Notes: generated from the sequence alone by a model not told the origin. A stretch of DNA of 64,000 nucleotides from an uncultured Desulfobulbus sp. (GCF_963665445.1 NZ_OY762276.1:2989501-3053500); one strand, 5' to 3'; shown: positions 18,281 to 29,400, counted from the stretch's first letter. Program-made: numbers and translations.

Positions 18281-19323
18281 CCGCCGATGCGCGACATCCG
18301 CCCGTGACAGTCGGCCCCGGATTGTTGCATGCGCTCTGCCAACTGGTGGCCTCTGGGCTTGTTGCGAATGGCCTCGATCATGGCCTCGCGGATGGATGCG
18401 TCGGTGGGCTGATTGCGCAGCACCGAGCGCAGATCGACCTCGCTGTCGTGCAGCAGGCAGGAGCGGAGGGCACCGGCGGAGGTCAGGCGCAAGCGGTTGC
18501 AACGATCGCAGAAATGGTGGCTCAAGGGACTGATGAACCCCAATGAACCGGCGGAGTCATAGCCGAGGCGAAAGACTTTGGCCGGACCGTCGTTGCGCCC
18601 TTTCTGCAGCGGGATCAACTCGCCTATGGTGGAGATCCGTTCCATGATCTCGTCGGAACTGATATAGGTGTCGGCATTCCAGCGGCTGGAAGCGCCGATG
18701 GGCATGAACTCGATAAAACGAACCTGCAGGGGTAACCGCTGCGACATGCGCGCGAATTCAAGGATCTCGTCGTCGTTGATGTGCCGCATGGCCACCATGT
18801 TGAGTTTCACCGGGGCAAAACCAAGGGCCAGCACGGTTTCGATCCCCTTCCACACCGCGTCGAAGCAGTCAACCCCGGTGATGTCGTGAACCCGCTCCGG
18901 CCTCAGCGAATCAAGGCTGATGTTGACCTTGCTCACCCCGGCATCCAGCAATTCCTGGGCACATTGCGCCAGAAGAACGCCATTGGTGGTCATGCGGACA
19001 TCATCCAGGCCGTCGATGGCCATCATTTCCCGGATAAAGTCCAGAACGCCACGCCGGACCAGGGGTTCCCCGCCGGTGAGCCGCACCTTGGTAATGCCCA
19101 TGCCCACGGCCACGCGCACGACCCGGAGCAGTTCTTCGTAGGTCAGCAGCTCCTCCTGTTTGAGTTTGGTCAAACAACCGGAAGACTCGTCCTCGGTGAC
19201 GCAGTACATACACTTGAGGTTGCAACGATCGGTCAGACTGAGACGCAAATAGGAGATAGACCTTGAAAATAAATCGGTCAGATCATTTCCCGGGGGCGGA
19301 AAACTGGAATTTTTATGTATCAT
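18277..19323 (-). CDS. moaA: GTP 3',8-cyclase (molybdenum cofactor biosynthesis)
   Basis: 348 residues using the ATG at 19323; a TTG at 19344 would add seven. Radical SAM enzyme: CNLKCMYC gives Cys34, Cys38 and Cys41 for the SAM-binding cluster, followed by LTGGEPLVRRG. The C-terminal FCDRCNRLRLTSAGALRSCL holds the second [4Fe-4S] site. The protein ends in Gly-Gly, a known functional feature of MoaA. It carries out the first step of molybdopterin synthesis from GTP. No other moa/moe gene is nearby. Divergent from tsaD. Confidence 0.94.
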   Translation of the reverse strand: MIHKNSSFPPPGNDLTDLFSRSISYLRLSLTDRCNLKCMYCVTEDESSGCLTKLKQEELLTYEELLRVVRVAVGMGITKVRLTGGEPLVRRGVLDFIREMMAIDGLDDVRMTTNGVLLAQCAQELLDAGVSKVNISLDSLRPERVHDITGVDCFDAVWKGIETVLALGFAPVKLNMVAMRHINDDEILEFARMSQRLPLQVRFIEFMPIGASSRWNADTYISSDEIMERISTIGELIPLQKGRNDGPAKVFRLGYDSAGSLGFISPLSHHFCDRCNRLRLTSAGALRSCLLHDSEVDLRSVLRNQPTDASIREAMIEAIRNKPRGHQLAERMQQSGADCHGRMSRIGG

Positions 19324-19381
19324 TGTGTATGCTGCTTGCGACAAAGCGATGTGGCGCCAAAACGTATTTCCCTACGGAGCT

Positions 19382-19399
19382 CCAAGGATGATTCCTTGG
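19382..19399 (-). other. Hairpin in the moaA leader / tsaD upstream region
   Basis: A perfect 6-bp stem CCAAGG/CCTTGG with a 6-base loop, about 60 bases upstream of moaA on its coding strand. moaA genes are often controlled by a Moco-responsive RNA in other bacteria, but I do not recognise that consensus here. It has no poly-T tail, so it is not a canonical terminator. Function unknown. Confidence 0.3.
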
Positions 19400-19538
19400 G
19401 CGACGCAAGATATTGATTTAACCGAACATGACTTCGATAAGCCTGCCGGCGTTCGCTGCCAGCACATTTCGAAAAATCGGCGAGCAACGATTTCGCTACT
19501 GATAACACTGAAAAGAACTGTTTGCAACCTGCTGTCCC

Positions 19539-20543
19539 ATGTTAATTCTTGCCATTGAAAGCTCCTGTGACGATACGGCAGCGGCCGTGCTGGAACCCGA
19601 ATATCGGGTCCGCTCCTCGATCATCAGCAGCCAAAACGAAATTCACGCCCGTTTCGGCGGCATTGTCCCCGAACTGGCCTCGCGACGCCACATCGAGATG
19701 ATCGAACCGGTGGTGGACGAGGCCCTTTCCCGAGCCGGTGTCACCTTGGATGATATCGATCTCATTGCCGCAACCCAGGGCCCGGGCCTGGTGGGCTCGC
19801 TCCTGGTGGGCTTCACCTTTGCCAAGGGCCTGGCCATGGTCCGCGATCTGCCCTGCGTCGGTGTGGATCATATGGCAGGCCACCTGCTCTCCTGTCTCTT
19901 GGAAGAACGCCAGCCGAGCTTTCCCTTCACCGCCCTGATCGTCTCCGGAGGCAACACCTCCCTGTTCAGCGTGGAATCACCGCTGAGTTTCACCCGGCTT
20001 GGCCGCACCCGCGACGATGCCGCCGGCGAGGCCTTTGACAAGGTGGCCAAGATGCTTGATCTCGGCTATCCCGGCGGCCCGGTGATCAGCAGCTTGGCCA
20101 GGCACGGTAACCCCGCGGCCATCCGTTTTCCCCGCGCCCGGTTGAGCGAACACTCCCTCGACTTCAGCTTCAGCGGCCTCAAGACCTCGGTGGCCGGGTA
20201 TGTGGAGACCTGTCGCCGCAACGGTCAGGAACTGGCGTTCAACGATATCTGCGCCTCCTTTCAGGAAGCGGTGGTCGAGGTCCTGGTCGACAAGACCCTT
20301 GATGCTGCGCGCCAGACCGGTCATGAGCGGATCGTCATCGGCGGCGGCGTCGCGGCCAATCCCCGGCTGCGGGAACTCTTGGATGAGCGCTGCACAGCGC
20401 AGGGCGTCGAACTGTTCATGCCCTCGCTTGACTACTGCACCGACAATGCCGCCATGATCGGGGTTGCCGGCTATTACCGTTATCTCGCGGGACAACTGGT
20501 CGATGCCGACGCTGACGCCTACTCCCGCTCACCGCTCAACTGA
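19539..20543 (+). CDS. tsaD: tRNA N6-adenosine threonylcarbamoyltransferase
   Basis: 334 residues. Starts MLILAIESSCDDTA, the signature of the Kae1/Gcp/YgjD family (ASKHA fold). The metal-binding HMAGH motif is near residue 111, and the later TDNAAMIG motif is present. TsaD transfers the threonylcarbamoyl group to A37 of ANN-decoding tRNAs, with TsaB and TsaE, neither of which is in the window. The stop at 20543 is four bases before rsmA, so the two are probably cotranscribed. Confidence 0.95.
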   Translation: MLILAIESSCDDTAAAVLEPEYRVRSSIISSQNEIHARFGGIVPELASRRHIEMIEPVVDEALSRAGVTLDDIDLIAATQGPGLVGSLLVGFTFAKGLAMVRDLPCVGVDHMAGHLLSCLLEERQPSFPFTALIVSGGNTSLFSVESPLSFTRLGRTRDDAAGEAFDKVAKMLDLGYPGGPVISSLARHGNPAAIRFPRARLSEHSLDFSFSGLKTSVAGYVETCRRNGQELAFNDICASFQEAVVEVLVDKTLDAARQTGHERIVIGGGVAANPRLRELLDERCTAQGVELFMPSLDYCTDNAAMIGVAGYYRYLAGQLVDADADAYSRSPLN

Positions 20544-20547
20544 TTGC

Positions 20548-21414
20548 ATGGTCCATCAACCGACAAAACACCTGCTCAAGCGGCAGGGACTGGCCCCGCA
20601 AAAAAAACTCGGGCAAAATTTTCTTATTCATGAGCGGACTCCACGGCGAATTGTCGAGCTCGCAGGCCTGAGGCCCGAAGATCAGGTGATCGAGGTCGGG
20701 GTCGGTCTTGGCGCGCTCACCCGCCCCCTTGCCGAGGCCGCCGCCAAGGTGATCGGGATTGAGGCGGATTCGGGCATCATTCGCATGCACCTGCAAGACG
20801 GCGACCTGCCCGCCAATGTGGAACTGATCCATGCCGACGTACTCAAGGTGGATTTTTCCCGGCTGCACGAACCGGGCAAACGTCTGAAAATTGTCGCCAA
20901 CCTGCCCTACTCGATCTCCAGCCCCTTTCTTTTCCGCCTGATCGAGCATGCCCATCTGATGGACTTTGCGGTGGTGATGCTGCAAAAAGAGCTTGCCCAG
21001 CGCCTTGCCGCCGCCCCCGGAACCAAGGAGTACGGCGCGCCCACGGTGCTGCTCGCCGCCTGTGCCACAGTGGAGCCGCTGCTTTCCGTCCACCCGGCGG
21101 AATTTCATCCCCAGCCCAAGGTCGATTCCCTGGTGATCCGCATCAGCTTTCACCCCACGCCCAAACATGTCGAGGCACTGGGCGAATTCAACCGCCCCCT
21201 TTTCACCCGCATTGTCCATGCCGCCTTCGGCCAACGCCGCAAGACCCTGCTCAACGGCCTGACAAGTGGCCGGCTGCTTGCGGAAAAATCGCAGCTGATT
21301 GCCGCCATCGAAGCTGCCGGACTCAATCCCTCGATTCGGGCGGAGACCCTGACCCCGCAACAGTTCGTCGACCTGACCCGCTCCATCGACCAAGCCCTGT
21401 CCACCGCTTTGTAA
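20548..21414 (+). CDS. rsmA: 16S rRNA dimethyladenosine transferase
   Basis: 288 residues from the ATG at 20548; a frame extending to 20464 overlaps tsaD and is not family-like. It shows KKLGQNFLIHE (N-terminal KsgA motif), the SAM-binding VIEVGVGLGALT, GIEAD, and the catalytic ANLPYSISSP (NLPY). It dimethylates two adjacent adenines in helix 45 of 16S rRNA late in 30S assembly. It lies four bases after tsaD. Confidence 0.94.
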   Translation: MVHQPTKHLLKRQGLAPQKKLGQNFLIHERTPRRIVELAGLRPEDQVIEVGVGLGALTRPLAEAAAKVIGIEADSGIIRMHLQDGDLPANVELIHADVLKVDFSRLHEPGKRLKIVANLPYSISSPFLFRLIEHAHLMDFAVVMLQKELAQRLAAAPGTKEYGAPTVLLAACATVEPLLSVHPAEFHPQPKVDSLVIRISFHPTPKHVEALGEFNRPLFTRIVHAAFGQRRKTLLNGLTSGRLLAEKSQLIAAIEAAGLNPSIRAETLTPQQFVDLTRSIDQALSTAL

Positions 21415-21438
21415 TTCTTATCCCCCCGAGAGGCCCCC

Positions 21439-21708
21439 ATGAGTGAAAACAGACCCGCACCGCCGCAGATCAATCCTTACGTTTTTCCCATTCTCCTCCT
21501 CGGTTTCGGCCTCTGGTGCGCTTACGATGGGTGGCTGACCTCAAATCCGGAAATGGTCGAGCATCAGACGTTCAACCGCATCGCGGCCGGGGTGCTGCTC
21601 CTCTGGGGGGCTATCGATCTCTGGCGCACCCACAAGCGGGAACAGGCGGAAAAAACAAAAGTAGAGGCAAAGGACGAACAAGCATCCACCAAACCGATGG
21701 ACTCCTGA
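21439..21708 (+). CDS. Small membrane protein of unknown function
   Basis: 89 residues, preceded by GAGAGG about 7 bases upstream. Two predicted TM helices (YVFPILLLGFGLWCAYDGWL and a second around IAAGVLLLWGAIDLW) and a charged Lys/Glu-rich tail (residues 66-89). I do not recognise a family. The gene sits between rsmA and the CPBP protease gene with 12-24 base gaps, so it is likely in the same transcript. Confidence 0.6.
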   Translation: MSENRPAPPQINPYVFPILLLGFGLWCAYDGWLTSNPEMVEHQTFNRIAAGVLLLWGAIDLWRTHKREQAEKTKVEAKDEQASTKPMDS

Positions 21709-21720
21709 GCCAACGCAATC

Positions 21721-22407
21721 ATGGTTACCAACCGACAGCTGATCTTCCCCTACGCAGCACCCTATCTGGCCTATGTGGGTATCGCCTCCATCAACGAGGA
21801 TATCCTTCCCATGGAAGTCAGTTATCCGCTGCGCATCGTCGCGGTTATCCTGCTGCTGCTCTGGGGGCGCCGCTGGTACTGCCCCCTCGTTGGCCCTCGT
21901 TCACCATGGGGCTCGATCACCGTTGGCATACTCGCCGGCCTGGTCGGTTTAATCGTCTGGGTTGCCCTGCTCACCCCCTTTACCCAGCCCGCAGAAACCC
22001 AGCCCTGGTCGGTGGCCGCCTTTGTCTTTCGCCTGCTCAGCGCCGGTCTGGTGGTACCGGTGTTTGAGGAACTGATGATGCGTGGCTTTGTCTTTCGCCT
22101 GGCCCTGCAATGGGACACCCTGCGCAAGGCAGGGGTCGACAACGCCCTGCACCGTGCCCTTGACGAACATTCAATCGATGAAGTCGCCCCCGGAGCCTGG
22201 TCGTGGATGGCAGTGCTCATTTCCACCCTGGCCTTCACCTCCGGTCATGCCACCCAGGAGTGGCCGGCAGCCGTCGCCTACGGTCTGCTCATGGCCCTGC
22301 TGTGGGTCAAGCGCCAGGACCTGCTCGCCTGTATCACGGCCCATGCCGTGACCAATATCACCCTGGCCTGGTTCGTCTATGCAACCGGCTCTTGGCAATA
22401 CTGGTAA
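21721..22407 (+). CDS. CPBP-type intramembrane protease (CAAX prenyl protease-related)
   Basis: 228 residues with about seven hydrophobic segments. The catalytic motifs of the CPBP/Abi family are visible: FEELMMRGF (EExxxR), SGHATQEW (His) and ITAHAVTNITLAWF (HxxxN). The ending HAVTN...FVYATGSWQYW resembles, from memory, the 'CAAX prenyl protease-related' subfamily found in genomes with exosortase sorting. That subfamily call is a recollection and should be tested with its HMM. It sits in the inner membrane and the substrate is unknown. Confidence 0.75.
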   Translation: MVTNRQLIFPYAAPYLAYVGIASINEDILPMEVSYPLRIVAVILLLLWGRRWYCPLVGPRSPWGSITVGILAGLVGLIVWVALLTPFTQPAETQPWSVAAFVFRLLSAGLVVPVFEELMMRGFVFRLALQWDTLRKAGVDNALHRALDEHSIDEVAPGAWSWMAVLISTLAFTSGHATQEWPAAVAYGLLMALLWVKRQDLLACITAHAVTNITLAWFVYATGSWQYW

Positions 22408-22493
22408 AATAGCGTACAAGAAAATATCCTCTATCTGGGCGGGCCCTGTGCCCCTTGCCAGAAGATCTATTGAGCCTTTTATCTGCCGGGATC

Positions 22494-23012
22494 ATGAGCT
22501 TATCACGTACTGCTCGCTTTTATTTGATTCGATTTAAGCGGTTGCAAGGGTCACCGCATTCCCTTGCCCTGGGTGCAGCCATAGGTTCAGCGGTCGGTGT
22601 CACGCCGACCCTGCCCCTGCACAACCTCATCATTCTCTCCCTGACCCTGCCTCTGCGATCCAATCCCATTGCCGGAATCATCGCAGGTACCGTGGTCAGC
22701 AACCCCCTCACCTTTGGCCCCCAATACTTTCTGGCCTGGAAGATCGGTAATTTTTTCCTCCCCAACCGTCTCAGTTGGGAAAAAATCAAGCACACCTTGG
22801 AACTCATCAAATCCCAGGGGCTTATGGACAGCGTGAGCGTTCTCCAGGCCATGGGCTGGGACACAGTCCTGGTGATGCTCACCGGAGGTTTGATCCTGGC
22901 CATTCCCACGGGACTGCTCACGTATTTCCCGGTCTATCGTTTTTTCAGCAAACTGCGGGCAAAACGCCAACAAAAGCATCTGCTCAACGACCGCCCCTCT
23001 TCCGGGACTTGA
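22494..23012 (+). CDS. DUF2062 family membrane protein
   Basis: 172 residues from the ATG at 22494; a TTG at 22455 is possible. Recognisable DUF2062 pattern: short amphipathic N-terminus, SLALGAAIGSAVGVTPTLPLHN, ANP-like segment SNPLTFGPQYF, and a C-terminal TM pair. Members are inner-membrane proteins of poorly defined function, sometimes fused to glycosyltransferases. The C-terminus is basic (LRAKRQQKH), suggesting a cytoplasmic tail. Confidence 0.7.
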   Translation: MSLSRTARFYLIRFKRLQGSPHSLALGAAIGSAVGVTPTLPLHNLIILSLTLPLRSNPIAGIIAGTVVSNPLTFGPQYFLAWKIGNFFLPNRLSWEKIKHTLELIKSQGLMDSVSVLQAMGWDTVLVMLTGGLILAIPTGLLTYFPVYRFFSKLRAKRQQKHLLNDRPSSGT

Positions 23013-23086
23013 GGATTGGTGCGCATTCGCTGTGCCTCCCCTTCGAATCCCCAAGAACACGGGCCAGCGACGACCTTTTATGATCC

Positions 23087-24250
23087 ATGCATAACTTTGT
23101 CTTCCACAATCCGACCAAGATTCTCTTTGGCAGAGGCACCCTCTCCGCCCTGGGAGCAGAGACTGCCGTCTGGGGCAGAAAAGCGCTGCTGGTGTACGGA
23201 AAAAACAGCCTCAAAACCGGCCCCTGCTACGCGCAGATCCTGGACAGCCTTGAGGCGGCCGGAGTGGAGATCATCGAGCACGGCGGCGTTCAATCCAACC
23301 CGCTGCTCTCCCATGCCCGAGACGGCATTGCCAAGGCAAAGGCCGGGAAAGTGGAGGTTGTGGTGGCCGTCGGCGGGGGCTCGGTATTGGACACGGCCAA
23401 GGCCATCGGTGCTGGCAGCGTGGTCGACCACGATGTATGGAAATTTTTTATCGGCAAGAAAGGGGTCAAATCGACCCTTCCGGTCCTGACCGTACCCACC
23501 CTCGCGGCCTCTGGTTCTGAAATGAACTCGGGCATGGTCCTGACCAACGACCATACCCTGCAAAAATTCGGTTTCGGCCATCGGCTGCTCTTTCCTAAGG
23601 TCTCGATTCTTGACCCGCAAATCACCTGCACCGTTCCGCCCAGTTATACCGCCTATGGCGCGGTGGATATCTTCAGCCATGTGCTGGAGTTCTACCTCAC
23701 CACCGGCGAGCCAGAGACCGCGGTCCAGGACCGATTGATGGAGGGGCTGATGGAAAACGCCATGGCTGCCTGCAACCGCTGCCTCATCGATCCTTATGAG
23801 TACAACGCCCGCGCCGACCTGATGTGGACCGCTTCCCTGGCCTTGAGCGGCTTGACCGCAGCAGGCCTTGGCCGGGTGGAATTTCCCATGCACCTGATCG
23901 AACACTCGCTCAGTGCCCTTTATGATGTGCCCCACGGTGCCGGCCTAGCGGTGGTCATGCTCGGCTGGCTCAGGGACCACAGCCAAACCCATGCCCTGCG
24001 AATCGCCCAGCTGGGCAGACGGGTCTTTGCCCTCAAAGCCCCCTCGGAACAGAGCCTCGCCCTGGCGACCATCGATGCACTGCGGCAGTGGCTTGTCGCG
24101 GTCCGGGTGCCGACCACACTCAAAGAACTCGCCATTGCCCCCGAGGACATCCCCGCGATCAGCGAAAACACCCAGGCCCTGGCCCGGATCTGGCGCCTGC
24201 GGGAGTATACCCCGGAACGGGTGACCGCCATCCTCAAGCGCTGCTGCTGA
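23087..24250 (+). CDS. Iron-type (group III) alcohol dehydrogenase, YqhD/BDH-like
   Basis: 387 residues. N-terminal Rossmann-like domain with VVAVGGGSVLDTAKAIG; C-terminal helical domain with the metal-binding residues in DIFSHVLEFY (Asp, His), EHSLSALYDVPHGAGLAV (two His). The start MHNFVFHNPTKILFG is typical of butanol/lactaldehyde-type dehydrogenases. It reduces an aldehyde to an alcohol with NAD(P)H or the reverse; the exact substrate is unknown. It stands alone between the DUF2062 gene and glgB. Confidence 0.87.
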   Translation: MHNFVFHNPTKILFGRGTLSALGAETAVWGRKALLVYGKNSLKTGPCYAQILDSLEAAGVEIIEHGGVQSNPLLSHARDGIAKAKAGKVEVVVAVGGGSVLDTAKAIGAGSVVDHDVWKFFIGKKGVKSTLPVLTVPTLAASGSEMNSGMVLTNDHTLQKFGFGHRLLFPKVSILDPQITCTVPPSYTAYGAVDIFSHVLEFYLTTGEPETAVQDRLMEGLMENAMAACNRCLIDPYEYNARADLMWTASLALSGLTAAGLGRVEFPMHLIEHSLSALYDVPHGAGLAVVMLGWLRDHSQTHALRIAQLGRRVFALKAPSEQSLALATIDALRQWLVAVRVPTTLKELAIAPEDIPAISENTQALARIWRLREYTPERVTAILKRCC

Positions 24251-24461
24251 GCCGCAAGCAGGGACCGTTCCCGGGAGAAAATTACTCTTTCTCCATGACA
24301 TTCGCAGGTGCATACGGTACATTGACCTTGTTTTGCATCATGAGTAAATGCGTTGCATATCCAAGTAAAAACGGCAGTACCCTCCCTGCAACCCGCGAAG
24401 ATTACGTCAGGGTTGTGAACGAATCTCTCTTGATTGACCCTCGATTAGGCTAAACCAGACG

Positions 24462-26396
24462 ATGAAAAATGAAATCCCGGATGGGCAGGCTGTACCGGCG
24501 GATTGGCTGAGCAATTTTGACCGATACCTGATCAGCGAGGGGACCCACGAACGGGCGTATGAAAAGCTCGGTGCCCACCTGATCCGCTTCGGCAAAGAAA
24601 CCGGCGTGGTCTTCGCGGTCTGGGCTCCCAATGCCCGCCAGGTTGCGGTTATTGGCGACTTCAACCACTGGGACGGCGGTTCGCACCCCATGAACCCCTC
24701 CGAAAGCGGCATCTGGACCCTCTTCATCCCCGAACTCAGCGAATTCACCGTCTACAAATACCGCATCACCACCCAATTCGGCGAAGAGCAGGACAAGTCC
24801 GACCCCTATGGTTTTTCCATGGAGGAACGGCCCCGGACCGGTTCGGTGGTCGCCGATCTCGACCGCTACCAGTGGCAGGACCAGGCCTGGATTGCCGGCC
24901 GCCAAGACCGCCAGGCCCTCAACGGCCCCATTGCCATCTATGAGGTGCATCTCGGTTCCTGGCGCAAAGTTGTCGACAAGCAGTGGGACCGTCGCTACCT
25001 CTCCTATCGGGAACTGGCCGAGACGCTCATTCCCTATGTGGTGGAACTGGGCTACACCCATATCGAGTTGCTGCCCATTGCCGAATATCCCTTTGACGGT
25101 TCCTGGGGGTACCAGGTCCTGGGTTTTTTCGCCCCCACCTCGCGTTTCGGCACACCGGAAGACTTCATGTACTTCGTGGACCAGTGTCACGCCGCCGGCC
25201 TGGGCGTGATCCTTGACTGGGTCCCGGCCCACTTCCCCAAGGACGGCGCAGGTCTCAACCTGTTCGACGGCACCCATCTCTATGCCCACGCCAACCCGAT
25301 GCAGGGCGAGCACCAGGACTGGGGGACGATGATCTTCAACTACAGCCGCAACGAGGTTCGTTCGTTTCTCATTTCCAACGCCCTGTTCTGGATCGATAAA
25401 TACCACATCGACGGGTTGCGGGTCGATGCAGTGGCCTCCATGCTCTACCTCGACTATTCCCGCGAGGCCGGACAGTGGATTCCCAACGAATACGGCGGCC
25501 GGGAAAACCTGGCGGCTATCACCTTCCTGCAGAAGGTCAACGAGGTGGTCCACGGCATCTTTCCCGGCGTACTCACCATTGCCGAAGAATCGACCTCCTG
25601 GCCCATGGTCAGCCGTCCGACCTACCTCGGCGGGCTGGGCTTCAGCCTCAAGTGGAATATGGGTTGGATGCACGACACCCTCGGCTACATGGCCAAGGAT
25701 CCGTTGTATCGCCGTTTCCACCACAATCAGATGACCTTTGGCATGCTCTATGCCTTCCACGAAAACTTCATCCTTCCCATCAGCCACGATGAGGTGGTCC
25801 ATGGAAAGGGCTCGCTGCTGGGGAAAATGAGCGGGGACGAGTGGCAGAAATTTGCCAATCTCCGCGCCTATCTCGGGTTCATGTGGGGCTATTCGGGCAA
25901 AAAACTGTTGTTCATGGGTTGTGAATTCGGCCAGTGGCAGGAGTGGAACCATGATAGCGGCCTGGAATGGAAGGCCTTGACGGCGCCGGCTCACGAGGGT
26001 GTGCAGCGGCTGGTTCGCGATCTGAACCTGGTCTATCGCCATCAACCGGCCCTCTACCAGGTCGACTTTGACTGGAACGGATTCCAGTGGATCGACGCCA
26101 ACGACTCCGACAACTCGGTTATCTCCTTTGTCCGTTACGCGGAAAATCGCCAACAGTACGTCATCGTCGTCTGCAACATGACCCCAATCGTCCGCCGCGG
26201 CTACCGCATCGGTGTCCCCCAGGACGGCGGGTACCGGGAACTGATCAACTCCGATCTTGCCATATACGGTGGCAGCGGCGTCGACAACGGGCCGGAGTTG
26301 CATACCGACCCCATAGCGAGCCACACCTTTGCACACAGCCTCTCTCTGACCCTGCCGCCGCTGTCAACGCTCATGTTGCAGCCATGCCCGCTTTAA
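24462..26396 (+). CDS. glgB: 1,4-alpha-glucan branching enzyme
   Basis: 644 residues. N-terminal CBM48 ([19 protein letters not shown]), then a GH13 barrel with [16 protein letters not shown] (nucleophile Asp), TIAEEST (acid/base Glu) and [12 protein letters not shown] (third acidic residue), and a C-terminal beta domain. It is shorter than E. coli GlgB (728) because it lacks the extra N1 module, which is common. It introduces alpha-1,6 branches into glycogen. No other glg gene is in the window, so the rest of the pathway must be elsewhere. Confidence 0.95.
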   Translation: MKNEIPDGQAVPADWLSNFDRYLISEGTHERAYEKLGAHLIRFGKETGVVFAVWAPNARQVAVIGDFNHWDGGSHPMNPSESGIWTLFIPELSEFTVYKYRITTQFGEEQDKSDPYGFSMEERPRTGSVVADLDRYQWQDQAWIAGRQDRQALNGPIAIYEVHLGSWRKVVDKQWDRRYLSYRELAETLIPYVVELGYTHIELLPIAEYPFDGSWGYQVLGFFAPTSRFGTPEDFMYFVDQCHAAGLGVILDWVPAHFPKDGAGLNLFDGTHLYAHANPMQGEHQDWGTMIFNYSRNEVRSFLISNALFWIDKYHIDGLRVDAVASMLYLDYSREAGQWIPNEYGGRENLAAITFLQKVNEVVHGIFPGVLTIAEESTSWPMVSRPTYLGGLGFSLKWNMGWMHDTLGYMAKDPLYRRFHHNQMTFGMLYAFHENFILPISHDEVVHGKGSLLGKMSGDEWQKFANLRAYLGFMWGYSGKKLLFMGCEFGQWQEWNHDSGLEWKALTAPAHEGVQRLVRDLNLVYRHQPALYQVDFDWNGFQWIDANDSDNSVISFVRYAENRQQYVIVVCNMTPIVRRGYRIGVPQDGGYRELINSDLAIYGGSGVDNGPELHTDPIASHTFAHSLSLTLPPLSTLMLQPCPL

Positions 26397-26446
26397 CTGT
26401 CTTTTAGGTATTCTCTTCATATGACTTCAACCACACCACACAAGCC

Positions 26447-29400
26447 ATGAAAACCCGTCTGATACTCGTCTCCATTGCCGGTGTTGCCGCCTATGTTGTG
26501 CTCGCCAACTTCAACAGTAAAATCATCAGGGAATCCTCACTCCCCAAGCCCACCCCGCCGGCGATTTCCCACACCCAGCCTGTGGTGGATCAGCCCCAGC
26601 CTGGCGTTGCTCCGACGAGGCAGCATGTGACGGAACCCCAGCCCCGGGTGATCGAAAAACCTGCAGCGGACAGGGAGCCAGTTCCCCAGGAGATGACTGG
26701 CAAAGAGCCAGAAACCAAGCCTGCGGCACCGACTGAGGTTGTGGTGCAGGCGGTAGCGGTGGAGCCCGGTGCCGAAGTCAAGAAGTTGGAGCAGGATGTC
26801 GCCACCAGGGAGCAACAGATCGCCCAGTTGATCAAGGCCCAGGAGGCGATCAAAGCCAAGTATGAAGAACTCTTGGCCAAAGCCCTGCAGGAATCAAAAC
26901 CTGATCAGGACCTTGAGGCAAAGCTCGCTGAAAAATCACAACAAATTGCAACCCTGATCAGCGACAACAAACAGCTGAATCAAGAGCTCGCCACCGCCAA
27001 GGCCACCACGGGTGAGCTGAACGATCTTCTCAACGAAGCCAAGGCGGCCGCGTCCTTGGCCAAGAAGACGCTGGTGGAAAAAGTAGCGCTTCTTGGTCAG
27101 TCCGATCTGCAAAAAAACAAGCAGGAGGCACAGATCGAGGAGCTGAAAACACAGCTCACCACCCTGCAGCAGGCCAACCAGCTGACCGACGAAAAAATGG
27201 TGGCACTGACCAAGGAAAATCAGGCTTTGTCGGCAAAGCTTGAGGAGATGCTCAACCAGTCCAAGCGAGCCGAGGAGTCGCTCAAGGCTGAATTGGCAGC
27301 GGCTACGGCCAAGCAACAGCAAACCGAGCAATCCCTGGCTACCTTGCAGGAAACACTGGGCCAGAAAGAGGTGCAGATCAGCCAGTTGAGCGAGGCGAAA
27401 CAGGCCAAGGAAGAGGCATACCAACAAAAGGCCGCCGAGCTCGACAAAACCTTGTACACCATCCAGGCCCTTCGCCAGGAGATATCCTCCCAGCCCCAGG
27501 CGGTGGCAACCGTGCAACAGCTGCTCGATGCCCGCACTGCAGAACTCGCGGAACTGAAGCAAAATACTGCAGCCCAGGTGCGTACAACCGAGCAGCAGCT
27601 CAAGGAACTGCAGGCATCGAGCAATGAACAAATCCAGAACCTGACCGCCGAAAAGCAGAGCTTAAGCGATCAACTGGCCGCTTTGCAGAAAAATGTCGGA
27701 ACCAATGAAGAAGAAGTCTCCGGTCTGAAGGCCCTGGCCGCCTCCACCCAGAAGGCCCTTGAGGAAAAAACGGCCCTTGTTGGGGACCTTGAGCAGCAGT
27801 TGAAGGCGCGGGTAGCGGAGCTTGAGGCCTTGCAGGCACAGGTCACTGACACAAGCGGAAAAATCGAGCAGGGCAAGGAATCGCTGGAAAAGAACCAGGC
27901 CCTGATCGATGAGCAAAAAACCCGTATTGCGGCCCTGGAGCAGCAGGTGCAGGAGGAGCATAGCGCCAAGGAGGCTTTGCAGGCGGAACTCAATAACGTC
28001 AACGGTCAGTTGCAGACTGCCCAGGGAAAACAGGCTGAGGCCGAAAACGCGCTCAACACCCTGAAGCAGGCCGTGGCCAATAAGGAGCAGCAGATTGCCG
28101 AGTTGAGCAAGGTCAGCGAAGAACTGCAGACCGAACTGAAAAACGTCAAGCTCCAGCTCCAGGCGGCAAATGCCAAGGAGATCGTCAGCGACAACGCAAT
28201 CAACACCTACAAGCAGACCGTTGCCGATAAAGAGCTGCAAATTACTGCGTTATCGACAACAAAGGAAAAACTTCAGGCAGAACTGAAGCAGGCCGTTGAT
28301 CAGCTCCAGGCGGCAAACGCCCAACAAGGCGATAGCGAGACGACGGTGAGCGGCCTGCAAAAAACGCTCAGCGTCAAGGAGGTGCGAATTGCGGAGCTGG
28401 CACAGGCCATCGAAACACTGAAGAGCCAACTCAAAGAGGCGACAGATAAGCTTGAGGCGGCTGCCACCAAACAGAGCGAGACCGACACCACCGTGGAAGG
28501 CCTCAAGCAGGCAGTTGCCGAAAAGGAGCAGCAGATCGAACAGGCGGCCAAGGCTGACGAGAGTCTGAAAACCGAGCTGAACAACACGGTCGAGAAACTC
28601 CAGGCAGCAACTGCGGAACAGGCTGACCTGAAGACCACCGTTGCCGCACTCCAGGAATCTGTCGCCGCCAAAGAACAGCAGATTGAAGCCTTAGGCAAAA
28701 CCGCCGAGTCCCTTCAGGCGGAATTGAACGCTGCAAGCGAAAAACTGCAGGCAGCGCATGCGCAACAGACTGCAAATGGTGAATCTGTCAGCAAACTCCA
28801 GCAGGCCCTCAGCGAAAAGGAACAGCAGATCGAACAGATGAACGCAGCGACTGAGGCCCTGCAGAAGGAACTCAAAGACACTGGCGACAAACTCCAGGTG
28901 GCAACTGCAAAACAGGTCGATACCGACAACGCCATGGCAGCGCTCAAGCAGGCTGTCACTGAAAAAGAGCAGCAGATCGAACAGATGAGCGTAGCTACTG
29001 AGAATCTGCAGAAAGAACTCAAAGATGCAGGCGACAAACTCCAGGCAGCAACCGCAAATCAGGATGACACCGAGAGCACCACGGCAGCGCTCAAGCAGGC
29101 CCTCAATGAAAAGGAACAACAGATTAACCAGATGAACGCCGCGACCACGGCTCTCCAGGCTGAGCTCAAGGACGCAACCGACAAACTCCAGGCGGCGACC
29201 GCAAAGCAGGCGGAGATCGACAAGGCCATGGCAGCGCTCAGACAGGCCGCCAGCGAGAAAGAGCAGCAGATTAGCCAGATGAACGCAGCGGCGGCGGCTC
29301 TCCAGGCTGAGCTCAAAGACGCAACCGACAAACTCCAGGCAGCGGCCGCAAAGCAGGCAGAGACCGACAACGCCCTGGCAGGCTTCCAGCAGACCGTCAG

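Noticed and set aside
19324..19538. Moco riboswitch upstream of moaA
   Set aside because: A hairpin exists, but I could not match it to the consensus I remember; kept only as an unassigned structure.
24450..26336. 628-codon reverse-strand frame
   Set aside because: Antisense of glgB, which has complete GH13 motifs.
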